64,000 nt of DNA from Anastrepha obliqua (lineage: Eukaryota > Arthropoda > Insecta > Diptera > Tephritidae). Positions 20,411-32,515 of this stretch are shown in pieces. The notes under the pieces are model-generated. The model searched no databases. It had not been told where the DNA came from and was given only the letters and a program-made list of their open reading frames with translations. The translations under genes and the position numbers were made by a program. The DNA is taken from NCBI RefSeq assembly GCF_027943255.1, contig NC_072895.1, forward strand, positions 86,492,001 to 86,556,000. Reading direction: 5' to 3'. Position 1 is the stretch's first letter. Each line of letters begins with the position of its first letter.

Positions 20411-21295
20411 ACGTTAGCATTCGAGTAGAAACTGTTTCCTGAGCAGTTTGTTATGCTCCTTGACTGGAACCATCTGTGCCTCATTATGTAGGTGTTGTTG
20501 AGGGTGACATCAGGATGTTTCCACTGGCTGTCCTGATTGCAGTGTTTTGGCATGTATGTAGCTTTGTCCACTGCGAATCACAACTTATAGGCGACCAGAC
20601 AGGCGCAACATAATTTAGAACCGGCAGTTCATTTAATCACTTAATTGCCTCTGGACTTTTTTGACTCTGAATATTAAGTATATATCAAGAGAGCTAATTT
20701 CGCGATAGTTAGATTGGAACTCTGAAAATTCAGTTTATTCATGCTTCTCGCCGACCAATTTGTAAAGCTTCGCGGATTATCTGTACAAGGCTTTCATCTT
20801 CATACACCTCTACAAGGTCGCTCACGCTTGGAACTCAAGGATTTCTACCATCCTTTAGATTGTGCTACTGTAGTGTTATTCCGATTTTGTAAAAGGGACT
20901 AGTCTCGACCTTTTTAAGGCTGATTTAATTATGGAGAAAGAGTTGTATGCCTTTTTTGGATCAACGTCAGTGGGCGGCATTATAGTACCTCTCACCCGTT
21001 ACTGATTTTTGGCACCTTCATAGCCTTGCGATTGAAATTCGGGATTTCAAATTTCTTATTAATCAGTCTAATATGTCATTTCATATCCTTCAGCTGATCC
21101 TTCTCTATCGCCAAGCTATTCCCAATCTAGATCATAAATACACAAGTCACTGGTCTCGGCGGATTGCGGTTTGCATAAATGCATCTCTACATTTTTTAAA
21201 ATAAAGTCAAAACATACCAGTTTGACCATCAAGTTCCCGGGATACCGTTACTTGACGCTCTAAGTCTACTGAATTAAGTTCTGTAAAAAAATAAG
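20411..21295. other. No gene recognised
   Basis: Short broken frames only. The stretch has mixed composition and may be old element sequence, but no motif could be read. Confidence 0.4.
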
Positions 21296-21720
21296 GCAAA
21301 AAACCATGAGAGAAAAGGCGGAGGACTTGAACATTGCTTATGTATCCCTTTGGGACATTGTAGTTAATTATTTGGGTTTGCACCGTTTTGCTGCAAAGTC
21401 GGCCCCAAAGGATTTGAATTTCTTGCAAAAAATGGACCACGTTGGTATCGAGAAAGATGTGATTCCAAGGCCGAATCCGACCTAATATTCATCAATCGCA
21501 TCATTACCGGAGACGAGACGCGGGTTTATGAATACGACACGCAAGCCAGCGAGTGGAGAGCTTTGAATGAACCAAGACTAAAAAAACCATGTCGTTTCCA
21601 GTAAAAAGAGAAGGCGATGCTCACGGTTTTTGTGAATAAAAGCGGTATTGTACACAACGAATTTTTGCCCGAAGATCAGCTATTCGCCAAAAAAGAAAGG
21701 ATTTGTGGATATGACCTTTA
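21296..21720 (+). mobile_element. Mariner remnant (same family as 30170-30880)
   Basis: Frames give EDLNIAYVSLWDIVVN, PKDLNFLQKMDHVG, then INRIITGDETRVYEYDT (first catalytic Asp), SEWRALNEPRLKKP and VNKSGIVHNEFLPEDQ. Stops and frameshifts are present and the C-terminal part is missing. Confidence 0.8.
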
Positions 21721-21870
21721 TCTACCAAGGCGTAATCTTTTAGTTGTAAATATCTGCATACATGTATTCATAATCGTCATTCATATCAAGACGTAGGGGA
21801 ACGAAGCAGATAACAGGCCTTGCTGCTTTTGAAACTTATTTCAGTGCTACCAAACTCGATTTGAATTAAG

Positions 21871-21953
21871 TTACAGAGAACGTTAAATATATATTTAAAT
21901 ACGTTAAATATATAGTTAAAAACGTTTAAATATATATTTAACGTTCTCTGTAA
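21871..21953. repeat. 83-bp near-perfect hairpin
   Basis: TTACAGAGAACGTTAAATAT at the left is the reverse complement of the right end. The arms of about 32 bp are separated by a ~20-bp loop of the same AT-rich word. No clear target duplication was seen. It may be a small foldback element. Confidence 0.85.
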
Positions 21954-22989
21954 GTTATTTAACGATACACCCTCTTTCTCCAAGTTTCACGGGATCTTAA
22001 GCAAGTCCTTCTTCTGACAGTTCCATTGCATGACTCACTTCGCAATACTGCTTGCGTCATTACGTTGAACTAAGACTGATTAATTTTCATTTCATTTCTT
22101 AATTCGGAAATTTCTGCAGCATTCTAACTTAAATACTTAACTTTCTGTGCCATTTATTAGAAGATAATGGTTTTAATCTCATATCTCTTTTTGGGTGCAT
22201 ATGTATGTATGTACGAATGTGCATGTGTATGTGTGAATGCTCGAATGCTAAGAATATTCATTTTCAATGAAATCTTCCACTGAAAGTACAAAACTCAGCT
22301 ATCCTCTTACATTCGAATGTATTCCGAAGAAGTCATTAATTTAATATCCTCTTTAAGGTATCCTTCCTAAATTTCCTCTCCTTAACTCAAAGTGCAAATG
22401 AATGAAAAAAAAAATGAGCAGCAAAGAAGCCACAAAGAAATGACGTAAAGTAAAAGCGCAAAACCACTTCGAGGTGTGATTTTTTTTCGTACTTCATTTG
22501 TGTACAGTTCAATGGGGTGATAGATACCACTGGATTGGATATTTGGAATCCAATTTTGTATTGTGCATATGTGAGTTTGTATCTACCCAGTAGGAAGAAC
22601 TTGAAGGAGAGAAACTGAAAGTTAGTTCAGCTGGAAATGCAAACCTATCTGGTAGCGACAAAATTTTTATGAATGAAACGAAACCATGGTTTGGTTTAAT
22701 TGAGAAAAGTTTTATGCAAATCAGTTGTACTACATTTTTATTTAGATGTTTAGTCATAGGCACTTAGCCACTTGCCCAGTGTTATCTTGGAGTGTATCTC
22801 GCACGCAGTTCACATTCACCCGTGAATCATTATCGCTGGCTAACAGCTGCTGCCAAGGTTCGGTGAAGTCTGACTAGTTGAAGCGTCGCTTTGGTAAGGC
22901 GAATAAAGTCTTTTAGGTAGAGCTCCAAGAGCTCATCATCTATGAGAGACTGAACGTTCATATATAAATATAATCGTAATTTTTAAGGC
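21954..22989. other. No gene seen
   Basis: AT-rich with TATGTATG microsatellite-like runs near 22200. No supported reading frame. Confidence 0.45.
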
Positions 22990-23304
22990 GGCCGCCGTAG
23001 CCGAATAGGTTGGTGTGTGGCTACCATTCGGAATTCAGAGAGAACGTAGGTTCGAATCTCGGTGAGAGACCAAAATGAAGAAAAATATTTTTCTAATAGC
23101 GGTCGCTCCTTTGCAGGCAATTGCAAACCTCCGAGTGTATTTCTGTCATGAAAAAGCTCCTCATAAAAAAAAATATCTGCCGTTCGGATTCGGCTTGAAA
23201 CTGTAGGTCTGTTCATTTATGGAACAACATCAAGACTCACACCAGAAACCGGAAGAGGAGCTCGGCCAAACATCCAAAACGGGTGTGCGTGCCAATTATA
23301 TATA
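22990..23304 (+). mobile_element. tRNA-derived SINE, full-length copy
   Basis: It starts GGCCGCCGTAGCCGAATAGG (A-box-like TAGCCGAATAGGTTGG) and has GGTTCGAATCTC (B-box) about 50 bp in. Then comes the tRNA-unrelated body (GCAGGCAATTGCAAACCTCC, AAAAAGCTCCTCATAAAAAA, GGAGCTCGGCCAAACATCC), ending GCCAATTATATATA. Other copies are at 24600, 29372 (-), 38560, 44633, 47988, 53262 (-) and 56925. Confidence 0.88.
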
Positions 23305-24057
23305 CAAGTACACATATATAATTTTTAAGGCATATTTCATATAAGTTGAGTCTCTGAACCCAATTCTGTTAAGGTACTCGTTCATGAATCCCGTGGTTGC
23401 GTCAATAGTGGTTCGCACATCACATTTGCCGCATGTCAGCAGAGTTTACTGCTGTAAGGATCAAATATCTTGACTTTGTGGGGGAGGTCAAAGAATATTT
23501 TAGCCTGCTGACAGGTGTTAAAATTATGCCAGTAGTCGTAGTCGCAGCTTGAAGAAGCTGCAGCAATAAATTTTTCTATCGAAATGGCCCTAGCACTGCG
23601 TCAACTTTTTCATTGTTCCCTTGATTACGACTTACAAAGTACAGTTTCTTTAACAACTGCATGTTTTGGAGCTCAGATAAGTGTAACGGTTTTATATATG
23701 CCAAGCTCGCTTCTCCTCTATATGACATCCGCGCCAATCTTCGAGTTTATTCGAGCAGATCTTGATAGCTGCTTTGCTCTCCGAGCAGTTTAATATCCTA
23801 TCCTGGTTTGTCCCCTTGCAGCAGCCATATGTGTATATGACGACCACTTCTACCTGAAAATCAGTAGTGTTACAAAAAACAAAAAAAAGCAGCGAAAGCT
23901 GAATACTTTCTGTCTCGGAAAATATTCCTGTTTTAGAACTGGAGTCCATTAGATACCTGTCCGGGTACATCATTGTATCCATCGGATATAAACTCGCCAC
24001 ACTCATCAGAGTGCGACTCCGGTCAGTGGGAAAATGACGCACCTAAACCACTACGGC
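23305..24057. other. No gene seen
   Basis: Mixed-composition DNA with only short frames. Confidence 0.45.
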
Positions 24058-24088
24058 GACCGCCGTAGCCGTATGGGTTGGTGCCTTT
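24058..24088 (+). mobile_element. SINE 5' head fragment
   Basis: CGACCGCCGTAGCCGTATGG followed by GTTGGTGCC is the A-box head of the SINE. The sequence then departs from the SINE, which resumes 0.5 kb downstream at 24600. Confidence 0.65.
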
Positions 24089-24599
24089 TCACTGCGCAAG
24101 ATTTTATGAAAAGCGCTTCGAGCTCGCAAATGTCCGCGGCGTCGTCCCCACACCAGATAATCATGTAACGCAAATGTTGAACTCGAAAGAGAAATGGGAA
24201 GCAAGAAAAAAGTTTGCAGCAACGATAGTAATACAACTCCGAAACTTAGAATGGGAGCGCAAAGTGAATGCAACTAATCTAGAACACCCAACAGATGCGT
24301 CATCCAAAGAATCCATTTTTAAACAGATCTCCTGTTAGGGTGGCTGTTTTTATGAAGGTGAGGTAAATCCTTAAGACGAACCAAAACAGACACGGGTCGG
24401 CCCATTGGTCACAAAATAATGGAGGCTATCGATAGCGTATAACCCCAATAAGCAATTAGAAGAGGAACCTGGACGCAGGTACTTGGTTTGTCTAAAACAT
24501 ACAGACATAACCACGGCGTCACCTTAATCAAATGCTTCTAGCAGTCCCAGGGCGGAATCAACCGAGAGGGGAGGAATGTTATAGTATAGTGGGAGCATG
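24089..24599 (+). other. Unidentified sequence between two SINE parts
   Basis: The frame 24078-24338 ends with a run rich in Lys, Arg and Glu (EKWEARKKFAATIVIQLRNL) that looks like the C-terminus of a protein but was not recognised. The segment separates a SINE head (24058-24088) from a SINE body (24600-24890) and may be an insertion into one SINE. Confidence 0.35.
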
Positions 24600-24890
24600 C
24601 CCCACATACCACTGGTGTGACGGTTGTGTAGGTTCAAATTTGCGTGCATTAAACACAAAAACCATAGGAAAAGTTTTTTCTTCCAACGGTCGTCTATCGG
24701 CCGGCAATGGCAAACCTCAAAGTGTATTTTTGCCATGGAAAAGCTAGTCTTAAAAAAATATCTGTCGTTCGAAGTCAGCTTAAAACTGTAGATATCTCCA
24801 TTTGTAAATGATAAACATCAAGACGTACACCACAAATAGAAGAAGAGCTCGGTCAAACAGTCTAAAAGGGTGTAAGCGCCAATTATATAT
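24600..24890 (+). mobile_element. SINE copy lacking its head
   Basis: From GGTTCAAATT (B box) through CCGGCAATGGCAAACCTCAA and AGAGCTCGGTCAAACAG to GCCAATTATATATATATA. Diverged from the copy at 22990. Confidence 0.8.
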
Positions 24891-25819
24891 ATATATATAT
24901 ACTTATACATATAAGAGTGTAAGGTACTACCGCTAACATTAACTCCGTAAGTTGGGTGGTAGACTGCTAATAAGAGCCCTCACTCCAACGCTGAGCAAAA
25001 TTCCAAAACCCGGGTTCTCCGTAGCCATAAATTAGTGGTTGTAGTTTTTCTAATGCCATTAAATATGTTTTATACATTTTTGGGAATTCGTGCTGACGTG
25101 ACAATCTTTGGCCGGATATAAATCTGTGGTTTTCCGGGCTCCGTCTGACGGGAATCCACTGTTCGGAGCGCTCGTGTCAAACGCTAGCTCTGAGCTATCG
25201 AAAAGATGGTAAGTCGTGGTTATAGCTGCTAAATACGAGGATGTGTTCGTATTTGTAGCCAGTAAACTTCCTGTGGGGTATTTACGACTTTGCGTGTGTT
25301 CCTTTTTACTACAAATACATACATACGTACACGTATGTACGTATTACTTGTATACATTACAATTTACATATATACATGCGTGTATGTATGTGTTAACACC
25401 CTGCATGTGGCCCGAAGCGAAACAAGTAAATCCTTTTAAGGTGATAGACTCTGGTGAAAATCCCTTTTATGGTAAATGCTGTTTAAGAAGTATTTAGTTG
25501 AAAGAGGATTAAGGAAAAAAATATACAAAATACTTTTTAACATATATTTTTTTCACAACCGCATACGCTGCAAGAAAAATCAACAGTAGTCGTGTCTTCA
25601 TCGACTGAAAGGTCTGAAAGGTTTCAACACTTAAATCTTTTTTAAATTATCCTTGTCAGAATTGCCTTGTCACCCAATATTTGGGCTGCTTGTATCATCT
25701 GCTATTGGTTAGTTCATTTAAAGTGGGATCCAAACTGAAGTTTCATATTATCGACAGAGTTTACTGATTGTTTGTAGGTAAGCTCCCTTTCTGGATAGTC
25801 CATTTGTGCGCGCAGTTCC
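24891..25819. other. No gene; one degraded repeat and CATA-rich runs
   Basis: 25030-25140 resembles the 16148-type repeat (GTGACAATCTTTGGCCGG followed by ATATAAATC). 25310-25400 is rich in TACATACGTA-like words. Nothing coding. Confidence 0.45.
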
Positions 25820-25962
25820 TAGGTCAAGTGGGGAAGGACTTGACTCTACTTGGTGTTTCCAAATGACGCCGGCTAGCACGAGAAAGAAACGATTGGCGCA
25901 CTTTGTTAAACTCGGCCAAAATCGCGTAAGCGCTTATCGCGCCAATCAAGAAGAAGAATAAA
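25820..25962 (+). mobile_element. RTE/R4-like non-LTR 3' end
   Basis: Broken frames give QVGKDLTLLGVSK, then ARERNDWRTLLNSAKIA, a known C-terminal pattern (WKDQ.EKDL...RLARERNDWR) shared with 39825-40110 (-) and 56560-56920 (+). Confidence 0.7.
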
Positions 25963-26563
25963 TTCCTATATGTCTATGAGGAGGCATCCTCGTGCTTTCC
26001 AACATTTCACTTCAGATTTTTTTGTGATAAGGCTGTGAGAGGTGGAAAATATACTGAGCAAAATACTCGTTTTTCTTATTGCTTTTAGCCTGAAAGACGT
26101 TGTGGGTTTAGTGGGAGGTTCAGAATTGTTGTTTAATTTTTAGGCTTGGCTGAAAATTCTAGTCCTGTTGTTCAGTTATGCGTGTCAGAACTTCAGAGGA
26201 TTTTGTGAAAAACTTCTCCCCAAAGCAGAAAAATGGGATAGCGTACCTGTAAGTCCCGAAGTACACGGAAATGGTGTTTAGTATTTTATAATTAATTCTA
26301 GCGGCTTTCTAGTAGTAAATTGATTTTAATGGAAATGTGCGGCAGCTTCCTCGGTATTTAATGTTGACATACCAATCAACCATATGAAGATCTAGTAAAT
26401 ACTCTATAGACTTTCTAGGGGTGGAGGGTAGAGTACTGGTAACTAGCATGGAAGCTACTCGTTGTACCATCTTCATTTATGCTCTTAGATGTAGCATTTT
26501 CTAAGACCGAGTACCAAATGCTGACACAGAAGAGGGCGGCTAGCACCATCGCTGCGTACAGAT
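25963..26563. repeat. Mostly anonymous; one diverged unit of the 28868 repeat
   Basis: 26150-26230 (CTAGTCCTGTTGTTCAG .. GAAAAACTTCTCCCCAAAGC) matches the ~166-bp unit at 28868-29220. No gene. Confidence 0.5.
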
Positions 26564-27960
26564 TAGATTAGATTTATGGGGGGTTGAATAAGTCCAAGTC
26601 CATCCCCCAGTTAGGAGACCATTGTACTACACCCGGATAGAATTCAGTAGAAAGAATAGAGATAGGAAAGATAAAATGTGGGTGGTAAGACGGAAAAATT
26701 AGTTCGAGGTCACTATTCCACAAATCTCTTGGATTCATTGATGATCCGGAAGAGGTAGAGTATGAATTTTATCCATACTCAGTATATCGCAACCCAATAT
26801 CCTAAGTCTGATTCTGGAAAACGTAGGACAGCTACAGAGAAAATGCTCTGCAGTGTCGTCATCCTCAAGACAGGATAGGCATATCGGGCAGTCATCGCTT
26901 CCTTCGAATTTGAAGATCTAGAGGTTGCGAGTTCAGAATGGCATTAAGGTCATCACCAGATGTCGTACTCATAGCAACTGAGATTCCCAAGCACACACTT
27001 CTCTGTAGCCTGTTTAGGGGTTTTAGTCTGGAATTAACCATTGTGGCTTTCCACCATACTACAGAGACGTATTTAATAATGGGTCTAATCAGGGTGATGT
27101 ACTCTCAGTGTACTATCGCCGGTCTTAGACTCCATGTCTTGCCAAAGGTGCTTTTACACTGCCAGAAGACTTTTAGGGTTAGAGAGACCTTCTGCTCGAT
27201 GTGCTTCTTCCAGGTAAGCTTACTATCTAGGATTACTTCAAAGTATTTAACCTCAGAAGACAGTTGCAATGTGGGTAGTACGAGTAACAGACCTTCCATA
27301 TTGCTACTACTTTTTATAGGATTCACCGAACGACCATGCAATTCGCACCAATGCTTAATCTTGTTTACAGCTACCTGCATTTTATTGCATATAACTTCAA
27401 GTGATCGTCCGCGTAGGCTTAGGTGTGCCCAATTTCCTGCAGAGCATTAAGAAGAGAGTCCACAACAAAGCACCAAAGTAGGGGAGGGTCTTAACCTCAA
27501 CCTTGACTCCTTCAACGGTTTCTCTATCCATGGCAAGCAGTCTTTTGGTTAGCATAGAGGGAATCCATATGGTAATGATGCTTTCTACTCCATAACTTCT
27601 GATAAAAGAGCACATAGAGTCAAAGGTAGCATTGTTAAAATCTCCTCCAATGTCCACAAACACACCAAGAGTGTACTCTCTTGTTCCCAACCCTTTTTCG
27701 ATTATGCTGACGCACTCGTGCAGAGCCGATTCGCAAGATTTCCCAACGCTGCGTACAGCCAGTGAGTTATGTGTGACTTCAGATTTCCTGGGGTTACAGT
27801 GCGGGCTTATAGAGGTGATTCGGGTTTCTGGGAGCGGACCTAAATCTTTCAGCTTCCAGGTGAGCTTCCCATGAATAATTTTTCTTCGGTAGAGAATGTG
27901 AGTCGGACTCCATTTAAAGAGAGTGGGGGGAATAGGAGCATTTTCCATTTTCTCATGCGA
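26564..27960 (-). mobile_element. Jockey/I-type retrotransposon with internal loss of RNase H
   Basis: On the minus strand: RT palm (REYTLGVFVDIGGDFNNATF), further RT (LTKRLLAMDRETVEGVKVEV), thumb (LSSEVKYFEVILDSKLTWKK) and thumb end (RLKPLNRLQRSVCLGISVA). The sequence then jumps directly to the C-terminal cysteine motif (CPICLSCLEDDDTAEHFLCS). The RNase H domain expected between them is missing. The catalytic YADD motif is lost, and frameshifts are present. The 3' tail is a short (TAATC)n run at 26564-26575. Confidence 0.85.
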
Positions 27961-28867
27961 GACACCATTTCAATCTTTGCCAGGTAATCGATAGTTAGTA
28001 CATAAATATTATTTATTCTTATTATTTGCCTTAATATTTACTAAATACATTTATGTGTTCTTTGGGAAATTTATTGCACAAGTATTTGATCTGAGAGCGT
28101 AATTGATATCTTAAATATCCAATTGACTAGTCACATTACCAGCAGCATTTCACAAGTTTTTGTGTTTATTCAGCCATCAATCATTTGTTTGCAAATCGAT
28201 AAACTACGTATTTTAGTCATGCCACTATTCTTCTAAGTAAACTTGTTTTTGTGCTTTATTTATTATTTTAATATATGTATTTACAACTATGAATAGAAGC
28301 ATCAGCCTATAACGGCATGTTACGGTCTTCTTCCGGTTGCAGGAGCTCTGCGCCTCCCGAGCAAATGGCTCACTCTAGCGTTGAGTTGTTGTGGTGATAA
28401 GCGACATGGCGTCAGATTACCACTGTGCACGAAGTCACATCTTCCGGCAGCGTTCTTCTTCCTTCACACCAGACAACAGCTCTGTGTTCGGAGGCAAAAG
28501 TTAAGTTATCCTATTTTTTTACTAAGCTGTTACATGTCTATGTATTTGTTGAGTTGGTTGTTTGGCTTTCTTCCGGCTTCCGATATTTCCTTAGTCGCAG
28601 ATATGTTTTATTTTTATTAGGCTTTTGAATTTATATACCAAATAAATTTTCAGATATAAAGTAATGCATATACATACAAACATTAGGGTGCGTCCAGTTC
28701 ATACAAAAATAAAAAAAAAAACTGATAGTGTTTTTCAAACGGGCCTTTACATTTTTTTTTTTGTATTTTGAGACTGATGCCAAAATAATGCGGAAAAATA
28801 TTAAAAAGATTTAAATGAGTTGGATCAATTTGAAAATACCTCAAAAAATTGCATTTTGTTATAAATA
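27961..28867. other. No gene seen
   Basis: AT-rich; 28310-28660 is more GC-rich, begins TGTTACGG and has an AATAAA. It faintly recalls an LTR, but no second LTR, end pair or target duplication was found. Confidence 0.35.
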
Positions 28868-29225
28868 AAATTAGACCAGATAATAGTACAGAGTTTTTCG
28901 GAAACTCTAGCCCTGTTGTTTAGTTTTGCGTCTCAGATCTTTAACCATAAAATTTTCACACTTGCTTCTCTCAGAGAATTTTGCGAAAAACTTGTCTCGA
29001 AACATACAATTTGGGCGCATTTTTTATAAATAATATTAGACCGGATAACAGTAGAGAGACTTTTTCGGAAACTCCAGCCCTGTCGTTTACTTTTGCGTCT
29101 TAGATCTTGGACCGTAAAACTTTCAGATTTGCTTCTCTCAGAGAGTTTTGTGAAAAACTTTTCTCTAAAGCAGAAAAATTGGGTAGCATTTTTTAATAAT
29201 AAAATTGGACCAGATAATAGTAGAA
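28868..29225 (+). repeat. Tandem repeat, ~166-bp period, 2.1 units
   Basis: TTAGACCAGATAATAGTA .. TTTTTCGGAAACTC .. CTTCTCTCAGAGAATTTTG recurs at about 28868, 29034 and (partial) 29207. A diverged unit lies at 26150. Confidence 0.8.
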
Positions 29226-29371
29226 TTATGCTTATTGACTCGCTGATACTTTATTCTATTTAATCTTGAGTATGCAAGCTTGATCAAATAGAGGGTATGA
29301 AAAAAAAAAAATCATTAAATTCCCTCTTCGACCAATGTTTTCTCAGGATTCTATAAAAAAAAATAAATAAC

Positions 29372-29659
29372 TGGCGCGTACACTTCTGTTAGGTGTTTGG
29401 CCGAGCTCCTCCTTCTATTTGTGGTGTGCGTCTTGATGTTGTTCCACAAATGGAGGGACCTACAGTTTCAAGCCGACTCCGAACTGTAGAAATTTTTATG
29501 AGGAGCTTTTACACTCGGAGGTTTGCCATTGCCTGCCGAGTGGCGACCGCTATTAGAAAAATGTTTTTATTAATTTTGCTTTCACCGAGATTCGAACCAA
29601 CGACTTCTCTGTGAATTCCGAATGGTAACCACGCACCAACCCATTCGGCTACGGCGGCC
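29372..29659 (-). mobile_element. tRNA-derived SINE, minus strand
   Basis: Reverse complement of the SINE: it ends with the head TACGGCGGCC at 29659 and starts with GGCGCGTACAC at 29373. The B-box complement is GATTCGAACC. Confidence 0.88.
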
Positions 29660-30169
29660 TCATGATTCTATGCCAACTAATAATCTAAGAATTTATACTG
29701 AGCTTTTCAAGGAGAAGAAAAATTCATGACATGTAAAGACATTATGGATAATAGCGTGGATTCACCTGAGTTGTTAACTCTTTTGTCTTTTAACATTCAC
29801 CTCAGACCTCTATGATATAAGCCCATTTTGGCTTGAATTCATAAGTTTACATCCTGTTCAATGTTATTTCAGCACAAATCGATGTTGAATCAACCAGAGA
29901 ATATTGCAAAAAATTGCTTTGAGTTGTTTCTGTTTCTTTGTACTACTGCCTTCATAGAACTCCCCATCAACTGCATCGCACTTATGCCAGAGTCTGATCC
30001 AGCTCTCGAAACTCTATTTTTGTTATAATCATCAGAGCCGTCTTCGATTTTTCCATTATTTCCTTTTGGCTGTTAAAATCCGTTTCATGTAGGGGTTTTT
30101 GGCTCGTTTAAACAGGAAAAAATCGCAAGGAGACATATCAGGCGAATTACATGGCTGTTAGATTTTATT
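29660..30169. other. No gene seen
   Basis: AT-rich sequence with no supported frame; probably includes the 3' end of the mariner that follows. Confidence 0.4.
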
Positions 30170-30880
30170 CATTTCGTTCTTTGTGAAAAAAATCATGGAT
30201 AATAATGGCACTGAACGGAGTGTTTTCATGGTGCAAAATTCATGAGTTTTTTCCCACAAATCCCTTGCCTTTTGGCGAATTGCTGACCTCCGGGCAAATA
30301 CTCGTGGTGTATTGTACCATTGTAATCCATAAAAACCATGAGCACCACTTTCTTTTTTCACCGAAAGCAACGGGGTCTTTTGGTCTTTGTTTATTCGAAG
30401 CTCTCCACTCACTCCTCTGATGTCTGGATTGCATGTTGTACTCATAAACCCGCGTCTCGTCTCCAGTAATGATACGATTGATGAATGTTGGGTCAAATTC
30501 AGCCTTGGAAATTATAACTTTGGCAATGCCGACGCGGTTTCTTTTTTGCATGAAATTCAGATCCTTTGCAGCAATACTGAATGTACAGTGTCCTGAAAGG
30601 AGTTCAAGTCCTCTGCCAGCTCGTTTTTTCATTTGCGTTTATTGATCAACTTTTCTTTCACTTTCTGAATGGTTTCATCAATTTTCGATGTCGACGACCT
30701 GTCTCTACGTTCGGCATCCTCGATGAGCTCACGATCTCTTCTGAAGCGGTCATACCACTCGTAAGCTGCTGTTTTCATTAGAGTATCATTACGGAAGCAG
30801 TTTCCCAAAATTGCTAACATTTCATTGCATCTATTTTAACGCAACATTCAATGCAATCTCGTTTTTGCAAATTTAAATCC
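30170..30880 (-). mobile_element. Mariner remnant (family of 21296-21720)
   Basis: Minus-strand frames give TAAYEWYDRFRRDRELIEDA (HTH region), KDLNFMQKRNRVGIAKVI, FINRIITGDETRVYEYNM and KARDLWEKTHEFCTMKTL. The catalytic core is broken by frameshifts. Confidence 0.8.
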
Positions 30881-31366
30881 ATTTTTAAAACTGTAAAAAA
30901 TCGAAAATAAATCTATCCCTAGATATACCCAAGACGACGTAACTTTAACAAATGTCAAGAAATGGCAACAAAATAACGGGTTTGGTAAGAATGTTAATCA
31001 CTGATGTGGTAACCTCACAAAAAAAAGAAAAAAAAAAAAACAGAACTAAAATCAGTTCACTTAGAGCGTCACCTTGTAGTTATACCGGGAACTTTTTGAT
31101 CAAGGTGGTATGTAACCCTAAGCATTAAGTATATATGCAGTTTTAACTTTACTAGTTTTTATTTGAGTCTGTTAAGGACAAGTCCGGTAGATTAACTAAG
31201 GTTAAAAAATGCTTACGAATTTTATCAACAGAATCAAAATAATGAAAATAAGAAAAAACAATTTTGAAGATGAATCTGTTAGTTTTCCAAGAGATGAAAA
31301 GGATGAGAAAAGTCTAGTCCGGTTTGAGTTAATAAAAAATTTAATAATTTTAATTTTGTTAATGTA
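30881..31366. other. No gene seen
   Basis: AT-rich with an A-run at 31020-31041; nothing recognised. Confidence 0.45.
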
Positions 31367-31965
31367 AATTAGGTTAGGTTAGGTTTGTGTGCCAGTCGGT
31401 TAAGAATATCCAACTCACTTAGACCAAGTAGGTCCGTTGTGCTACCATAGTTTAACATGGGAACTTCAGTGTTTGTTCATCATTGCAACCATTTAGGCGC
31501 TCTTATGAAGTGTAGGATAGGTTTTATCCCAACACCGGATAGCTCCGGCTCTACTTCTAGCTAAGGCTGGACAACAACAGAGGAAGTGTTCTACTGTTTC
31601 TTCTTCTTCCTCGTCTGTATAACTTCTGCAGTATTTATGAGACAATACTCCTAGCCTAGAAGACTACCTACCTAACAGATAGAGCGGTAATGCAAGCCAC
31701 GACCTTCAAGATGTTCTCTCTTGAGAGGTTGAGCAATTCCTCTGACCAGTTCGCAACTATTTGCGGCTAAATTAGCCTGGTTGTAACTCAAGCATTTTCT
31801 TCTCTCCATGACCTGTTGGCTTCTTGGAGAATATTATTTTGTATCTTTAATTTCCAAATTGCCATAGGAATTCCAGTATTGCCTCTGTTTTCGAGCAGTG
31901 GGAGATTAGTATACCGTTTCTGGCTGGCTCATCGGCCTTGCAATTTCGTTCAACTTCTTTAAACT
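31367..31965 (-). mobile_element. Non-LTR retrotransposon 3' end with (TAACC)n tail
   Basis: The minus strand gives YCRSYTDEEEEETVEHFLCC followed by CPALARSRAGAIRCW, the C-terminal zinc-knuckle-like region, and ends in a tail of AACCTAACCTAACCTAAT (31368-31385). No RT part is present. Frameshifted. Confidence 0.75.
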
Positions 31966-32059
31966 AATCCACCAGAATGCAATGATCATCACAATCGACG
32001 AGATAATAGAGCACATAGAGCAATCTACTCACTTATTAAACTTTTTAAGTCGAGGTCGC

Positions 32060-32515
32060 TGCATAAATCAATAATCCGACCAGTTCTTTGCAACCAGTTC
32101 TTGGACAATAAGTGAAAAAGCCAAAAACAAACTCCAAGCATTCGATAGAAAAATTTTGAGGATAATCTTCGGTGTAGTCAAAGACCACGGGGAGGGTGTG
32201 TAAGATGGAACCATGAACTGTACCAACATATAAGAGGGGAAAATGTGGTGCGGTTCATCAAAGCTCAAAGACTAAGATGGCTAAGCCATACCATGAGAAT
32301 GGACCACATGAGAGCTCAACGAAAAATGATTAACGCTAAAACATTTGCAATGAAAGCACGAGGCAGACCAAAATGAAGATGGATTGACGAATTAGAAGAC
32401 GACATGGGGAAACTCAAGCTCGACACTGGAAGGAATTAACCAAGGATCGGGGAAAATGGAGACAATTTGTGCGGCAGACCCAAGCTCACACAGAGCTGTA
32501 GCGCCTAATCATGAT
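32060..32515 (+). mobile_element. RTE-like non-LTR 3' end
   Basis: FDRKILRIIFGVVKDHGEG, then IKAQRLRWLSHTMRMDHMRA, ARGRPK.RWIDELEDDMGKL, a typical RT thumb to C-terminus. In-frame stops are present. It ends in an ATGATGATGAT-like run at 32508-32520. Confidence 0.78.

Noticed and set aside
22990..23060. Functional tRNA gene
   Set aside because: A and B boxes are present but no cloverleaf or anticodon stem forms; the sequence is the head of a dispersed SINE.
23692..24042. 116-residue minus-strand frame
   Set aside because: No motif; composition is like the surrounding non-coding DNA, and it borders a SINE head.
28317..28680. Possible solo LTR (starts TGTTACGG, has AATAAA)
   Set aside because: No matching second LTR, no paired TG..CA ends and no target duplication could be found.
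31366..31386. TTAGG-like repeat as a telomere remnant
   Set aside because: Only three or four units, placed exactly at the 3' end of a non-LTR fragment, so it is better explained as that element's tail. Flies also lack TTAGG telomeres.
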